Of a stretch of 51,925 nucleotides of DNA, positions 17,412-25,824 are shown piece by piece; position 1 is the first letter of the stretch; every line of letters begins with the position of its first letter. The notes below the pieces were generated by a model. That model did not search any database. It was not told where the DNA came from and saw only the letters and a list, made by a program, of their open reading frames with translations. The stretch is from NCBI GenBank assembly GCA_016219375.1, contig JACRNC010000018.1, positions 1 through 51,925 of the forward strand, given 5' to 3'. Made by a program: the position numbers and the translations under genes. Source of the DNA: Burkholderiales bacterium (lineage in GTDB: Bacteria > Pseudomonadota > Gammaproteobacteria > Burkholderiales > Burkholderiaceae_C).

Positions 17412-18824
17412 TCAGGGTGCCACCTGCGCCAGCCGCCCGCTGAGCTGCTCCATCGCCTGCCGGATGGCGCCGGAGCCGGCGTTCACGCGGGCGATGCCCT
17501 GCTCCATGTCCGACGCATGCCGGCGCAGCTCGGCGTTCTGGCCCAGCTGATGGTGGCTGACCTGCTTGAGCTTGGCCGTCTCGCCGCTGACCGCGGCCAC
17601 CGAATCGAGGATGGACTGCAGCGAGTCGCGCGCCTGCGCCGCATCCCGGCGGCCGGCCTCGGCCAGGCTCTGGCTGCTGTCCAGAAGCCTGGCCGTGCGC
17701 GAGACGTTGTCCAGCACCACGCCCAGCTCCTGGCCGATGGCGGCGGCCGCCTCACCGGCCTCGCCGGCCAGCTTGCGCACGTTGTCGGCCACCACCGCGA
17801 AGCCGCGGCCATGCTGGCCGGCATGCGCGGCCTCCACCGTGGCATTGAGCGCCAGGATGTTGGTCTGGAAGGCCAGCGCCTTGATGCGCTCGGCGATGTC
17901 CGAGATGGCCTGCGAGCGCGACTGCAGCGTGCGCACGATGCCGTCGGCCTGGCCGATGGATTCGGCCAGCGCCACCGTGGTCGTGATGGCGCTGCCCACC
18001 ACCTCGGCGCCGCTGGCGGCGGTGCGGCGCGCGCCCTCGGCCTCCTGGGCCAGCGCGGCGGAGGCCGCCTCCAGCGTGCGCGCCAGCTCGGCATTGGCGT
18101 CCGACGCCGCACGCAGCGCGCGGGCCTGCTCCCTCTGGCTGCCCAGCGCCTCGACCATCTCCTGCACGCTGCGGCCCACCTGCGCGCTCTGCGCGCCCAC
18201 CTCGGCCATCAGCGACTCGATGGTCGCCAGGTGCACCTGGCGCAGCCGGTCACCCTGCTCCTTGGCCAGCTGCGAGCCGATGGCCAGCACGCCCACGAAG
18301 GGCACGAGCCCCAGCGTGCTGATGGCGCCCTGCAGCGTCGGGTCGGTCACCGGATTGGCCGGGAAGCTCATCCCCGCCATCTGCGCCAGCTGGAAGCCGC
18401 CCAGGATGGCCACCGCGCACACCGTGCCGATGGCGCCGAACACCGGCCCGCCGGAGAACGCCGCGATCAGCGGCACCGTGGTGAACCAGGCCGCCACCGT
18501 GGCCGACGGCTGCCCGCCGGTGCTCCACACCAGATAGGTGTAGAGCGCGCAGAAGCCCAGCAGGTTGGCCACCTGGGCCAGGCGCAGGCTCTGGAAGACG
18601 TTCATCGACACCCAGATCACCGGCAGCAGCAGCAGCAGCGTGGCCGCGATCGCCCAGGCCGCGCCCGGATGGCCCATCCACAGGTACACGCCGATGAAGG
18701 ACGGCCCGGCCAGCGCCGAGGCCACCGTCAGCGCCACCAGGCTCTTGGCGCGGGCAAAGGTGATCTCCTCGTCGCGCAGCGCGGCGGGGATGAAGGCGTC
18801 GAAGACGCGGGTCAGCAGGTTCAT
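17412..18824 (-). CDS. Methyl-accepting chemotaxis-like signalling protein, multi-TM sensor
   Basis: A 470-residue protein. The N-terminal 200 residues hold about six hydrophobic segments (for example [37 protein letters not shown]) with no large periplasmic loop, so it probably senses membrane or internal cues. The C-terminal half is an MCP signalling coiled-coil with the hairpin tip [20 protein letters not shown] and [15 protein letters not shown], where CheA/CheW would dock. A HAMP domain is not obvious. No che genes are nearby. The start at 18824 (ATG) is preferred because the upstream extension is low-complexity. It converges on the methyltransferase gene, with only 15 bp between the stops. 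Confidence 0.85.
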   Translation of the reverse strand: MNLLTRVFDAFIPAALRDEEITFARAKSLVALTVASALAGPSFIGVYLWMGHPGAAWAIAATLLLLLPVIWVSMNVFQSLRLAQVANLLGFCALYTYLVWSTGGQPSATVAAWFTTVPLIAAFSGGPVFGAIGTVCAVAILGGFQLAQMAGMSFPANPVTDPTLQGAISTLGLVPFVGVLAIGSQLAKEQGDRLRQVHLATIESLMAEVGAQSAQVGRSVQEMVEALGSQREQARALRAASDANAELARTLEAASAALAQEAEGARRTAASGAEVVGSAITTTVALAESIGQADGIVRTLQSRSQAISDIAERIKALAFQTNILALNATVEAAHAGQHGRGFAVVADNVRKLAGEAGEAAAAIGQELGVVLDNVSRTARLLDSSQSLAEAGRRDAAQARDSLQSILDSVAAVSGETAKLKQVSHHQLGQNAELRRHASDMEQGIARVNAGSGAIRQAMEQLSGRLAQVAP

Positions 18825-19353
18825 GCGGGGGCTCCCGGCTGGGCCGCGGCCGGCCGGCGGCAGCGCGGCAGGCATGACGGCGTCACGATGCGCGTCGCTC
18901 GGACGCGCGCCTGCTTCGGTTTTCGGCCGCCCGCGGCACCGTCTTGAGCCGCCGCGGCGGCCGCCACGCGGCGGGCCCGCCATGCGGGATCCGGCACACC
19001 CGCCACCCGGTCCCCACCCGGCCCGCTACCCGGCCCGCTACCCGGCCCGCTGCCCGGCCCGCCGCCCGCGGCCGCCCCTCTCGCGGCGGGCCGCACCGTG
19101 AGCCCCTTCACCATCGCGGGGGAGGGGCTGCGGCAGCACCGCTGGTAAGCTAGCCGGCCGTTTCGGGCCGCTCCAGGTCTGGCCTGGCGCGCCGGCTCCA
19201 CCGGCCGCAGGCCCGCCGCCGATGCGGCCGCCTCGCCCAGCGCCCCACCCCCGGGGCCGACGCCTTCGGGCCCGTCCCGCAGGCCGGCTCCGGCAAGCGT
19301 CCCCGCCGGCCGCCAGCCCCCGTCTTCCGACCCCTTCTCAGAAAGCGCCCGTC
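18825..19353. other. Non-coding GC-rich gap with a 12-bp tandem repeat
   Basis: No gene is supported between the chemoreceptor-like gene and ssb. The gap contains four copies of a 12-bp unit, ACCCGGCCCGCT (last copy slightly divergent), at 19016-19063. It must also hold the divergent promoters of both neighbours, but I cannot pick convincing -35/-10 elements in such GC-rich sequence. Confidence 0.6.
19016..19063. repeat. 12-bp tandem repeat, four copies
   Basis: The unit ACCCGGCCCGCT occurs three times exactly (19016, 19028, 19040), followed by a fourth copy with changed ends (19052, GCCCGGCCCGCC). It lies in the gap upstream of ssb. It looks like a slippage-prone minisatellite and could vary in copy number between strains. 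Confidence 0.85.
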
Positions 19354-19902
19354 ATGGCCTCCGTCAACAAAGTCATCATCCTCGGCAACCTGGGCCGCGA
19401 CCCCGAGGTGCGCTACACCCCCAGCGGCTCCGCGGTGTGCAACTTGCGCATCGCCACTACGCGCAACTGGAAGGACAAGAGCACCGGCGACCGCGTCGAG
19501 GAGACCGAATGGCACTCCGTCGTGCTGTACGACCGCCAGGCCGAGATCGCCTCTGAGTACCTCAAGAAAGGCCGCCCGGTCTACATCGAAGGCCGCCTGA
19601 AGACCCGCAAGTGGCAGGACAAGGACGGCAACGACCGCTACACCACCGAGATCGTCGCCGACAGCATGCAGCTGCTCGGCGGCCGCGAAGGCGGCGAAGG
19701 CGCCAGCCGCGGCGGCGATGAAGGCGGTGGGTACGGCGGCGGCGGCTACTCGCGCGGCGAGCGTGGTGACCGCGGCGAGCGCGACGGCGGCGGCGACTCC
19801 CGCCCCGCCCCGCGCCAGGCCCCGGCGCCCCGCCCGCCGGCCGCCAAGCCGGCCCCGTCCTCCGGCGGCTTCGACGACATGGACGACGACATTCCGTTCT
19901 GA
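19354..19902 (+). CDS. ssb: Single-stranded DNA-binding protein
   Basis: A 182-residue SSB. The OB-fold covers residues 1 to about 110, beginning [21 protein letters not shown] with the conserved TEWHSVVLY strand and [15 protein letters not shown] Gly/Arg/Pro-rich disordered linker follows. The acidic tip DDMDDDIPF is the standard docking tail for replication and repair partners. It binds and protects ssDNA as a tetramer in replication, recombination and repair. An intrinsic terminator follows at 19945. Confidence 0.97.
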   Translation: MASVNKVIILGNLGRDPEVRYTPSGSAVCNLRIATTRNWKDKSTGDRVEETEWHSVVLYDRQAEIASEYLKKGRPVYIEGRLKTRKWQDKDGNDRYTTEIVADSMQLLGGREGGEGASRGGDEGGGYGGGGYSRGERGDRGERDGGGDSRPAPRQAPAPRPPAAKPAPSSGGFDDMDDDIPF

Positions 19903-19944
19903 TCGGCCGGCCGCCCAGTCACAAAGACGGAAGCCACAAAGACC

Positions 19945-19974
19945 AAGCCCTGGGTGAACTGCCCAGGGCTTTTC
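19945..19974 (+). terminator. Rho-independent terminator after ssb
   Basis: A perfect 10-bp stem, AAGCCCTGGG (19945-19954) and CCCAGGGCTT (19962-19971), has a 7-nt loop and is followed by TTTCTGTTT. It sits 43 bp after the ssb stop. Confidence 0.9.
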
Positions 19975-20015
19975 TGTTTGGGCCGCCGCGGTCGATGCGG
20001 CCGCGGCGCGCCGGC

Positions 20016-20260
20016 TCAGAAGTTGCAGCCGAAGCCGTTCTTCGGCCCCCACCAGCACACGGCCCCCTTGCCGTCGGCGCAGATGGTGACCTGCCCGATG
20101 CTGTCGCAGGTGAAGGCGCTGCGGCGCTTGGCCAGGACCACCTTCTTGCCCGAGGTGGCGGACTGCCTCATGGTGTCCAGCTGCTTCTGTGCCGTGGCGC
20201 CCTCGCTCTTGCGGGGCAGGCGGCGCAGCACCGCTTCGGCGCCTTCGGTGGTCTGTCGGG
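20016..20260 (-). CDS. Small hypothetical protein with Cys/Trp-rich C-terminus
   Basis: A minus-strand frame stops at 20016. Its last 60 residues look coding: an amphipathic segment (EGATAQKQLDTMRQSATSGK) followed by AFTCDSIGQVTICADG and the end CWWGPKNGFGCNF, with four cysteines. I do not recognise a family. The upstream part of the frame (towards 20426) is Pro/Ala-rich with no plausible signal peptide, so the true start is unclear. The coordinate given is an approximate upstream limit. It could be a short gene or the end of a decayed secreted protein. Confidence 0.4.
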
Positions 20261-20552
20261 TCACGGGGCGCCGCGTGCCGCCAGCCCTAAGAGTAGGGAC
20301 GGTAGGGAGTAGGGGTGGTGGGACTGGGCCGGCCGGGGAGCCAGCCGGTACAGATGCGCCGCAACGCTCAGCATGCGCGGCGGGCAGCCAGCTTGCCGAT
20401 GCCTTGCTGCCCGCACCCAAGTTCACGAAACCTCAACGACTCACCCCGTCAGGCGCAGCAAGCGCCCGCCCAAGTGCCCGTGTCGCACGCAAGATCCTCA
20501 AGGGCGTGCCCCGCCCTTGTCCCGCGCGCCGGCGCCGCCATCTCATGCCCGC
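20261..20552. other. Intergenic stretch without a recognisable gene
   Basis: Between the small hypothetical frame and the YkvA gene I see no supported coding sequence. A G-rich tract with repeated GTAGGG/GTAGGGG lies at about 20292-20314. It should contain the YkvA promoter. Confidence 0.5.
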
Positions 20553-20957
20553 ATGACCCTCCTGCGCAAACTCTGGCGCCTGGCCAACCGGCAGCAGCTG
20601 ATGCTGCACTTGGCCGCCTTGTGGAAGCTCTTTCGCCACCCGGCCACGCCGCGGCCGGCCAAGTGGGTGGCGCTGGCGGTGCTGGTCTATGCGATCAGCC
20701 CGATCGACCTGGTGCCGGACTTCATCCCCGTGCTGGGGCAGATCGACGACCTGATCATCCTGCCGCTGGGCCTGTCGCTGGCCGTGCGCCTGGCGCCGGC
20801 CGGGCTGTGGCAGGCGCAGCTGGCCGATGCGCGGGCGCATCCGGACCAGGTGCGGCGGCTGGCGCGGCGGGCTTGGTGGGTGCTGATCGGGCTGATCGCG
20901 CTGAGCGTGACGTTGCTGGTGGCGGTGATTGCGGCGCTGGTGCGCAGCTTCGGCTGA
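20553..20957 (+). CDS. YkvA family (DUF1232) membrane protein
   Basis: A 134-residue protein with the DUF1232 core YAISPIDLVPDFIPVLGQIDDLIILPLGL and a C-terminal hydrophobic segment (WWVLIGLIALSVTLLVAVIAALV). The family is widespread and uncharacterised, probably membrane-associated. ATG 20553 gives the expected short N-terminus. It converges on the AraC-family gene, 12 bp away. Confidence 0.87.
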   Translation: MTLLRKLWRLANRQQLMLHLAALWKLFRHPATPRPAKWVALAVLVYAISPIDLVPDFIPVLGQIDDLIILPLGLSLAVRLAPAGLWQAQLADARAHPDQVRRLARRAWWVLIGLIALSVTLLVAVIAALVRSFG

Positions 20958-20969
20958 CGCAAGCGGCGC

Positions 20970-22040
20970 TCAGTCACCCGCTCGCGGCGCGGCTGGTGCG
21001 GCTGGCACGGCCACCGGGCCCGCCCCGGCGCCGCGCGCCTGCGCCCGGAAGGCCGCCGGCGTCATGCCGGTCCAGCCCTTGAAGGCGTGGATGAAGGCCG
21101 CCGGCTCGGCATAGCCGAGCTGCTGGGCCACGGCCTCGATGCTCAGCGCGCTGGTGCTCAGCAGCTGGCGGGCCTTGTCCTGGCGCGTCCGGGCCAGCAG
21201 CTCGCGAAAGCTCGTGCCTTCGTCCTGCAGCTGGCGGCGCAGGCTGCGCTCGGCCAGGTCGAAGCTGCGGGCGACCTCGGCCGCGCTGGGATAGCGCTGC
21301 ACGAACAGCGCCAGATGGGCCAGCACGCGGTCGGCCAGGCGGTCGCCGGCGCTGCTGCGCTGGGCCTGCAGCTGCTGGTCGCACAGGGTGCGAAAGAGCG
21401 CGTGCGCGGTCGGGTCGGCCGTGGGGAAGCGCAGCTGCAGGTGCTCGTTGCGCAGCCAGAAGCGCGCCCGCGCATGGCCGAAGCTCACCGGGCAGCCGAA
21501 GTGCGCCTCGTAGGCCGCGGCCTCGGGCGGGCGCGGGTAGGGCATCTCGATGCGCTCGGGCTGGATGTCCAGGCCCATGCCCTGCTGCATGTCGCGCAGC
21601 AGCTTGTAGGTGCCGGCCACTTCGCCGTCGACGCGAAAGCGGAAGGGCTGCTCTGCCATCGGCATGGGCGTGAGCACCAGGGCGCTTTCGCGCTCGCCGG
21701 GCTCCAGGCTCAAGCTGCCGAAGAGGAAGGTCAGCTCCTGGTACTTGATGCCGGTCTGGAAGGCCTGCCAGGCGTTGTCGCAGGTCATCAGCAGCATGGC
21801 CAGCGGGCCGTAGCCGCCCAGGCCGTACTCGGTGCCCAGCTTCAGGCCGGCCAGCGGGTCGCGCAGGCCGGCGGCCAGCTCGGCATAGATGCGGATCTCG
21901 CGCGAGCGCTCGATGCGCGTGTCCGGGGCGATGGTTTCCAGGTCCAGCCCGTGGCGGGCGAGCACGGGCGACGGGTCCTCGCCCAGCTTCTTCAAGCCGC
22001 GCACGGTGTAGAGCAGGCCGAGGACGGATCGGGTGGGCAT
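20970..22040 (-). CDS. AraC family transcriptional regulator
   Basis: A 356-residue regulator. The N-terminal 200 residues resemble the arabinose-binding-like domain of OruR/ArgR-type AraC proteins (GLGGYGPLAMLLMTCDNAWQAF). The C-terminal 100 residues hold two helix-turn-helices (SAAEVARSFDLAERSLRRQL and SIEAVAQQLGYAEPAAFIHA, then FKGWTGMTPAAFR). It is divergent from the Baeyer-Villiger-type monooxygenase gene with 350 bp between them, so it is the likely activator of that gene. Start ATG 22040 gives MPTRSVLG, a usual N-terminus for the family. Confidence 0.9.
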   Translation of the reverse strand: MPTRSVLGLLYTVRGLKKLGEDPSPVLARHGLDLETIAPDTRIERSREIRIYAELAAGLRDPLAGLKLGTEYGLGGYGPLAMLLMTCDNAWQAFQTGIKYQELTFLFGSLSLEPGERESALVLTPMPMAEQPFRFRVDGEVAGTYKLLRDMQQGMGLDIQPERIEMPYPRPPEAAAYEAHFGCPVSFGHARARFWLRNEHLQLRFPTADPTAHALFRTLCDQQLQAQRSSAGDRLADRVLAHLALFVQRYPSAAEVARSFDLAERSLRRQLQDEGTSFRELLARTRQDKARQLLSTSALSIEAVAQQLGYAEPAAFIHAFKGWTGMTPAAFRAQARGAGAGPVAVPAAPAAPRAGD

Positions 22041-22390
22041 GGTGAGGCCGCGGGGCGGCGGAAAGGACGGCTGCACAGGTGGCCAGGACGGCAGGCCACG
22101 ATCGACGGCGAGCGCGGATGTCGGGCAGACGGCGAGCAGACAGCGAGCAGACGGCCGCCCAAGCGGGATGACGCGCCCACGGCCGCTGCGGGCACCCCGA
22201 CGATGGCCGGCGCTGCCAGGCACGGGCTGCTCGCTTACCCGCAGCCGGGCGGCTCCGGTGGCCGTCAGGGCGGTGGCCTGGCCGGAATTATCAATTTCTC
22301 GCCGAAGCGCACCTAGCCCGGGCTTGCACCCAGGCCCACCATGCGGCCACTCAGACGAACGCGCACTGCGTCACACCCCAGGAGACCGCC
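22041..22390. promoter_or_regulatory. Divergent promoter region, AraC regulator / monooxygenase
   Basis: A 350-bp gap without a gene. Near its right end an AT-rich island (GAATTATCAATTTCTC, 22285-22300) stands out in otherwise GC-rich sequence and is the best candidate for the monooxygenase promoter or regulator-binding site. A ribosome-binding site, AGGAGA, lies 7 bp before ATG 22391. Confidence 0.45.
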
Positions 22391-23989
22391 ATGTACCAAT
22401 CCCCGGACCCCCTGCACCCGACCGCCCGCCCGGCCAACCCCGGCGCCGCGCCCAGCGACACCCTGCCCAAGCGGGTGGAGGTGGTCGTGGTCGGCGGCGG
22501 CTTCGGCGGCCTGTGCATGGCCATCAAGCTCAAAGAAGCCGGCATCACCGACTTCGTCGTCCTGGAGAAGGCCGACGAGGTGGGCGGCACCTGGCGCGAC
22601 AACCACTACCCCGGCGCCGCCTGCGACGTGCAGTCGCACATGTACTCCTTCTCGTTCGCCACCCAGCCCAACTGGACCAAGCGCTACGCGCCGTGGCACG
22701 AGATCCAGCAATACATCCTGGACGTGACCAAGCAGTACGGCATCCGCGCCTACACCCGCTTCGGCCGCGAAGTAGTGGGCGCGCGCTTCGATGAAGCCAC
22801 CGGCCTGTGGACCATCAAGGCCAGTACCGGCGAGACCATCCAGTGCCGCCACTGGGTGCTGGCCACCGGCCCGCTGCATGTGCCGGCCATCCCCAACATC
22901 AAGGGCCTGGACAGCTTCAAGGGCAAGGTCATGCACTCGGCCCAGTGGGACCATGGCTATGACCTGGCGGGCAAGCGCGTGGTGTCCATCGGCACCGGCG
23001 GCAGCGCCATCCAGTACGTCCCGGAGATCGCACCCAAGGTCAAGCAGCTGCATGTCTTCCAGCGCTCGGCCGCCTGGGTCATCCCGCGTGACGAGCGCAA
23101 GTACAGCGAGCTGCGCAAGAAGATCTTCGCCGCGCTGCCCATCACCCGCACGCTGCACCGCTGGCGCCTGTACTGGACCAACGAGTCGCGCGTGTGGCCC
23201 ATCTTCAACCCGCCGCTGGCGCGCATCGGCGAGAAGCTGCTCAAGAAGTGGATCGCCTACCAGGTCAAGGACCCGGCGCTGGCCAAGAAGCTCACGCCCG
23301 ACTACACCCTGGGCTGCAAGCGCATCCTCATCTCCAACAAGTGGTATCCCACCTTCAACCGGCCCAACGTGGAGCTGGTGACGGACGGCATCCGCGAGGT
23401 GACCGAGAACGGCATCGTCACCAAGGACGGCAAGCTGCGCGAGGCCGATTGCATCATCCTGGGCACCGGCTTCGTCGTCGATCCGCGCATCTACATGCGC
23501 GACTTCGAGATGGTCGGCCGCGGCGGCCACACGCTGGCCAAGGACTGGGCCAAGAGCCCGACGTCCTACCTGGGCATCAGCACGGCCGGCTACCCCAACT
23601 TCCACCAGCTGGTGGGCCCGCACACCGGGCTGGGCCACAACTCCATCATCTTCATGATCGAGCAGCAGGCCGACTACATCGTCAAGTGCATCCGGCTGCT
23701 CAAGGCCAAGGGTGCCGACTATCTGGACGTGAAGCCGCAGGCGCAGGCCGACTTCCTGGCCAACGTGACGCGCAACCTCAAGGGCACGGTGTGGAGCACC
23801 GGCTGCAAGAGCTGGTACCAGACGGCCGACGGCATCAACTTCGCCATCTGGCCCAAGAGCACCTGGAAGTACTGGCTGGCCTGCCGCAACGTGAAGGTCG
23901 AGAACTACGACTGGGTGCGCTGCGCGGCGCAGCCGCAGGCGGCGGGCACGGCAGGCAAGTTCAGCGGGCAGGCGCGGGCCACGGCTTGA
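22391..23989 (+). CDS. Flavin-containing monooxygenase, Baeyer-Villiger type
   Basis: A 532-residue FAD/NADPH enzyme. It has the FAD Rossmann motif GGGFGG (residues 35-40), the type I Baeyer-Villiger fingerprint FxGxxxHxxxWD as FKGKVMHSAQWD (176-187), and the NADPH-binding GTGGSA (about 201-206). Such enzymes convert ketones to esters or lactones with O2. GTGFVVD and the ISTAGYPNF region fit the BVMO core. The divergent AraC regulator probably controls it. Aldehyde dehydrogenase and OYE reductase genes a few kb away could process its products, but no operon links them. Confidence 0.9.
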   Translation: MYQSPDPLHPTARPANPGAAPSDTLPKRVEVVVVGGGFGGLCMAIKLKEAGITDFVVLEKADEVGGTWRDNHYPGAACDVQSHMYSFSFATQPNWTKRYAPWHEIQQYILDVTKQYGIRAYTRFGREVVGARFDEATGLWTIKASTGETIQCRHWVLATGPLHVPAIPNIKGLDSFKGKVMHSAQWDHGYDLAGKRVVSIGTGGSAIQYVPEIAPKVKQLHVFQRSAAWVIPRDERKYSELRKKIFAALPITRTLHRWRLYWTNESRVWPIFNPPLARIGEKLLKKWIAYQVKDPALAKKLTPDYTLGCKRILISNKWYPTFNRPNVELVTDGIREVTENGIVTKDGKLREADCIILGTGFVVDPRIYMRDFEMVGRGGHTLAKDWAKSPTSYLGISTAGYPNFHQLVGPHTGLGHNSIIFMIEQQADYIVKCIRLLKAKGADYLDVKPQAQADFLANVTRNLKGTVWSTGCKSWYQTADGINFAIWPKSTWKYWLACRNVKVENYDWVRCAAQPQAAGTAGKFSGQARATA

Positions 23990-24336
23990 TCGGCTTGGCC
24001 TGGCGGCTTCGACCGCGGCTGCCGCTGCGCCGGTCAGCTTGTGGTCGGTAGCTGGCGGCCGGCAGTCGGCAGCCGGGCCCGGTCGCGATCAACGCGCCGG
24101 CCGGGTTGCAGTCTGCTCAGTCTGCTGCTGGGGGGATGATCGGACGGCAGCTGCCGTCCTCCCTGGCTTGAATGAGCGACGGCGCGGTCCCTTGCGGGCC
24201 GCGCCGTCTTTCGTTTGTCTCCCGAAGGCGCCGTCCCGGACGCCTTCGAGGGGGTTCATGAGCAGGCCATGACCCGGCCACGAACTCCCTTCCACCTGCC
24301 GCGGCGGGGCATCACTCCCGCGCGGCAGCAGCCGGA
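23990..24336. other. Intergenic region with a terminator, no gene seen
   Basis: 347 bp between the monooxygenase and the convergent PEP-CTERM gene. It contains a strong terminator at 24178-24215 and short redundant CAGTCTGCT and GGCAGTCGGCAG-like direct repeats, but no supported coding sequence. Confidence 0.6.
24178..24215 (+). terminator. Rho-independent terminator
   Basis: A 10-bp perfect stem, GACGGCGCGG (24178-24187) and CCGCGCCGTC (24199-24208), is followed by TTTCGTTT. It is probably the end of the monooxygenase transcript, though it lies about 190 bp after the stop. Confidence 0.8.
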
Positions 24337-24849
24337 TCAGCGCTGAGCGCGGCGGCGCGAGGCCACCATGCCGATGGCGCCCAGGCCGGCGAGCATCAGG
24401 GCGTAGGTTTCGGGCTCGGGCACGGCCGAGATGTTGATGTTGCCGCCGTAGGAGCCGGAGGTGGCGCCGCCGCCGACCACGCCAGAGATGGTGAGCGTGT
24501 AGCTGCCGGTGCCGATGGTCGTCGGTGCCAGCGTGTAGACCTCCAGGCCGTCCGTCGAGGTGGCGGTGGGCGCAAAGTTCCAGCTGTTGGTGCCGTTGGA
24601 CAGCACGATGGACGTGAAGTCCCAGTCCTGCTTGGGCTGCAGCCAGACCGAGATGGCCGAGCCGTCGATCACACCGGGCGTGACGAGGTCGAAGTAGAAC
24701 TCGTCGGTCCACGTGCCGGTCAGATGAGCGCCGCCGAAGAAGGCGCTCTTGCCGTCGGCGTTCGAGACGAAGGTCAGTGCGCTCGCGGCGAACGAGCCCG
24801 CCGAGGCGACGGCCAGCGCGACGCCGGCCACCAAAGTCTTGAGTTTCAT
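24337..24849 (-). CDS. FxDxF-type PEP-CTERM protein
   Basis: A 170-residue exported protein. It has a signal peptide (MKLKTLVAGVALAVASAGSF, then AASA) and a C-terminal tag VPEPETYALML, hydrophobic stretch and ASRRRAQR. The segment TGTWTDEFYFDLVTPG resembles the repeated feature of the FxDxF family of PEP-CTERM proteins. It would be exported and processed by an exosortase, probably associating with extracellular polysaccharide. The start at 24849 has GGAG upstream. No exosortase is present in the window. Confidence 0.87.
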   Translation of the reverse strand: MKLKTLVAGVALAVASAGSFAASALTFVSNADGKSAFFGGAHLTGTWTDEFYFDLVTPGVIDGSAISVWLQPKQDWDFTSIVLSNGTNSWNFAPTATSTDGLEVYTLAPTTIGTGSYTLTISGVVGGGATSGSYGGNINISAVPEPETYALMLAGLGAIGMVASRRRAQR

Positions 24850-24875
24850 GTCTGCTCCAATTGCTGTCTGAGAGT

Positions 24876-24903
24876 CAAAACCTCCGCCTCTCACGGTCGG
24901 AGG
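24876..24903 (-). promoter_or_regulatory. Hairpin in the leader of the PEP-CTERM gene
   Basis: In the minus-strand leader, CCTCCG (24903-24898) pairs with CGGAGG (24886-24881) across an 11-nt loop, followed by TTTTG. It lies about 30 bp before the start codon and could act as an attenuator or RNA stability element. The U-run is short. I do not recognise a known riboswitch class. Confidence 0.35.
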
Positions 24904-25126
24904 AGCTACCCCGCCTGAGAATTCGGCGAAGCCTGGAGCAGTTATAGGAGCCTCGGTTCCGCGGCGCATCACCCCTATGTATAGCGTTCCCATGACTTAG
25001 GGATGCACCATGCTGCGGCGCAGCGACGGCGTCGGCAAAAACGCGACGTGTATCTGTTTGTTTGGGCGGCGGCCGGTGGTCTGGCAGATGGTGCCGGCAA
25101 ATCTGACCGGCCGCGGTGGGGCGGCG

Positions 25127-25543
25127 TCAGCGGTGGAGGGCGCCCTCGCGCTCCGGCTGGTAGACCACCTCGTCGATGCGCACGGTGACCGGGCCGGACG
25201 GGGCCGGCCAAGTCATGCGCTGGCCTACCCGCAGGCCCAGCAGCGCGCTGCCCACGGGGGCCAGCACGGATAGGCGCTCGGCCGGGCCGTCGGCGTCCCG
25301 CGGGTAGACCAGGGTGCGCTGCATCGGCTCGCCGCCGGGCTCCACGGCGAAGCGCACGGTGGCATTCATCGTGACCACGTCGGGCGGCATGTCGTGCGGC
25401 TCGCGCACCTCGGCGCGGTCGAGCTCCGCGCGCAGGGCTGCGGCCGCGGGCGTGGCGGGGACGGCGTCGAGCAGCCGCTCCAGGCGCTCGACATCCAGGG
25501 ACGACAAGATGATGGGCGTGGTGGGCGTGATGGGCTGCTGCAT
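25127..25543 (-). CDS. rnk: Regulator of nucleoside diphosphate kinase (Rnk, GreA/B-like C-domain)
   Basis: A 138-residue Rnk homologue. A short helical N-terminus (LDVERLERLLDAVP onwards) leads to the GreA/GreB-type C-terminal domain (VTMNATVRFAV, RTLVYPRDADG, LSVLAPVGSALLGLRVGQRMTWP). Rnk binds RNA polymerase and lacks the Gre catalytic coiled-coil tip. ATG 25543 has AGGAGC upstream. It lies downstream of the aldehyde dehydrogenase on the same strand but is separated from it by a terminator. Confidence 0.88.
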   Translation of the reverse strand: MQQPITPTTPIILSSLDVERLERLLDAVPATPAAAALRAELDRAEVREPHDMPPDVVTMNATVRFAVEPGGEPMQRTLVYPRDADGPAERLSVLAPVGSALLGLRVGQRMTWPAPSGPVTVRIDEVVYQPEREGALHR

Positions 25544-25679
25544 GCGTGGCGCTCCTTCCTGGGCGGTGTGGCGGGGTGGCCGGCCCACGGCAGCACCCCG
25601 GATGGACCAGGCCCCGCCCGGCTCGCGCCATACAGGCGGCGAGCCGGGCGGGGCCCGGTGCGTCGGATCCGACGCGATC

Positions 25680-25709
25680 AAGAAAAAGGCCGCCCGCAGG
25701 GGCGGCCTT
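25680..25709 (-). terminator. Rho-independent terminator after the aldehyde dehydrogenase gene
   Basis: Read on the minus strand, AAGGCCGCCC (25709-25700) pairs perfectly with GGGCGGCCTT (25695-25686) around a 4-nt loop and is followed by TTTCTTG. It ends the minus-strand transcript of the aldehyde dehydrogenase. The rest of 25544-25824 shows no gene. Confidence 0.85.
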
Positions 25710-25824
25710 GTGCAAGTGACACGGCGCGCATCCTAGGCGCCGGGGCAATCCGCACGCAAAACGTGCGATATCCGGCGCGGCCTCGGGCGCGTCGCCCGAT
25801 GCGCTGCGCGCATCAAGCCTTGCA

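Noticed and set aside
24850..25000. A known riboswitch in the PEP-CTERM leader
   Set aside because: I checked by eye for c-di-GMP, TPP, glycine and cobalamin riboswitch core motifs and found none; only a simple hairpin is supported.
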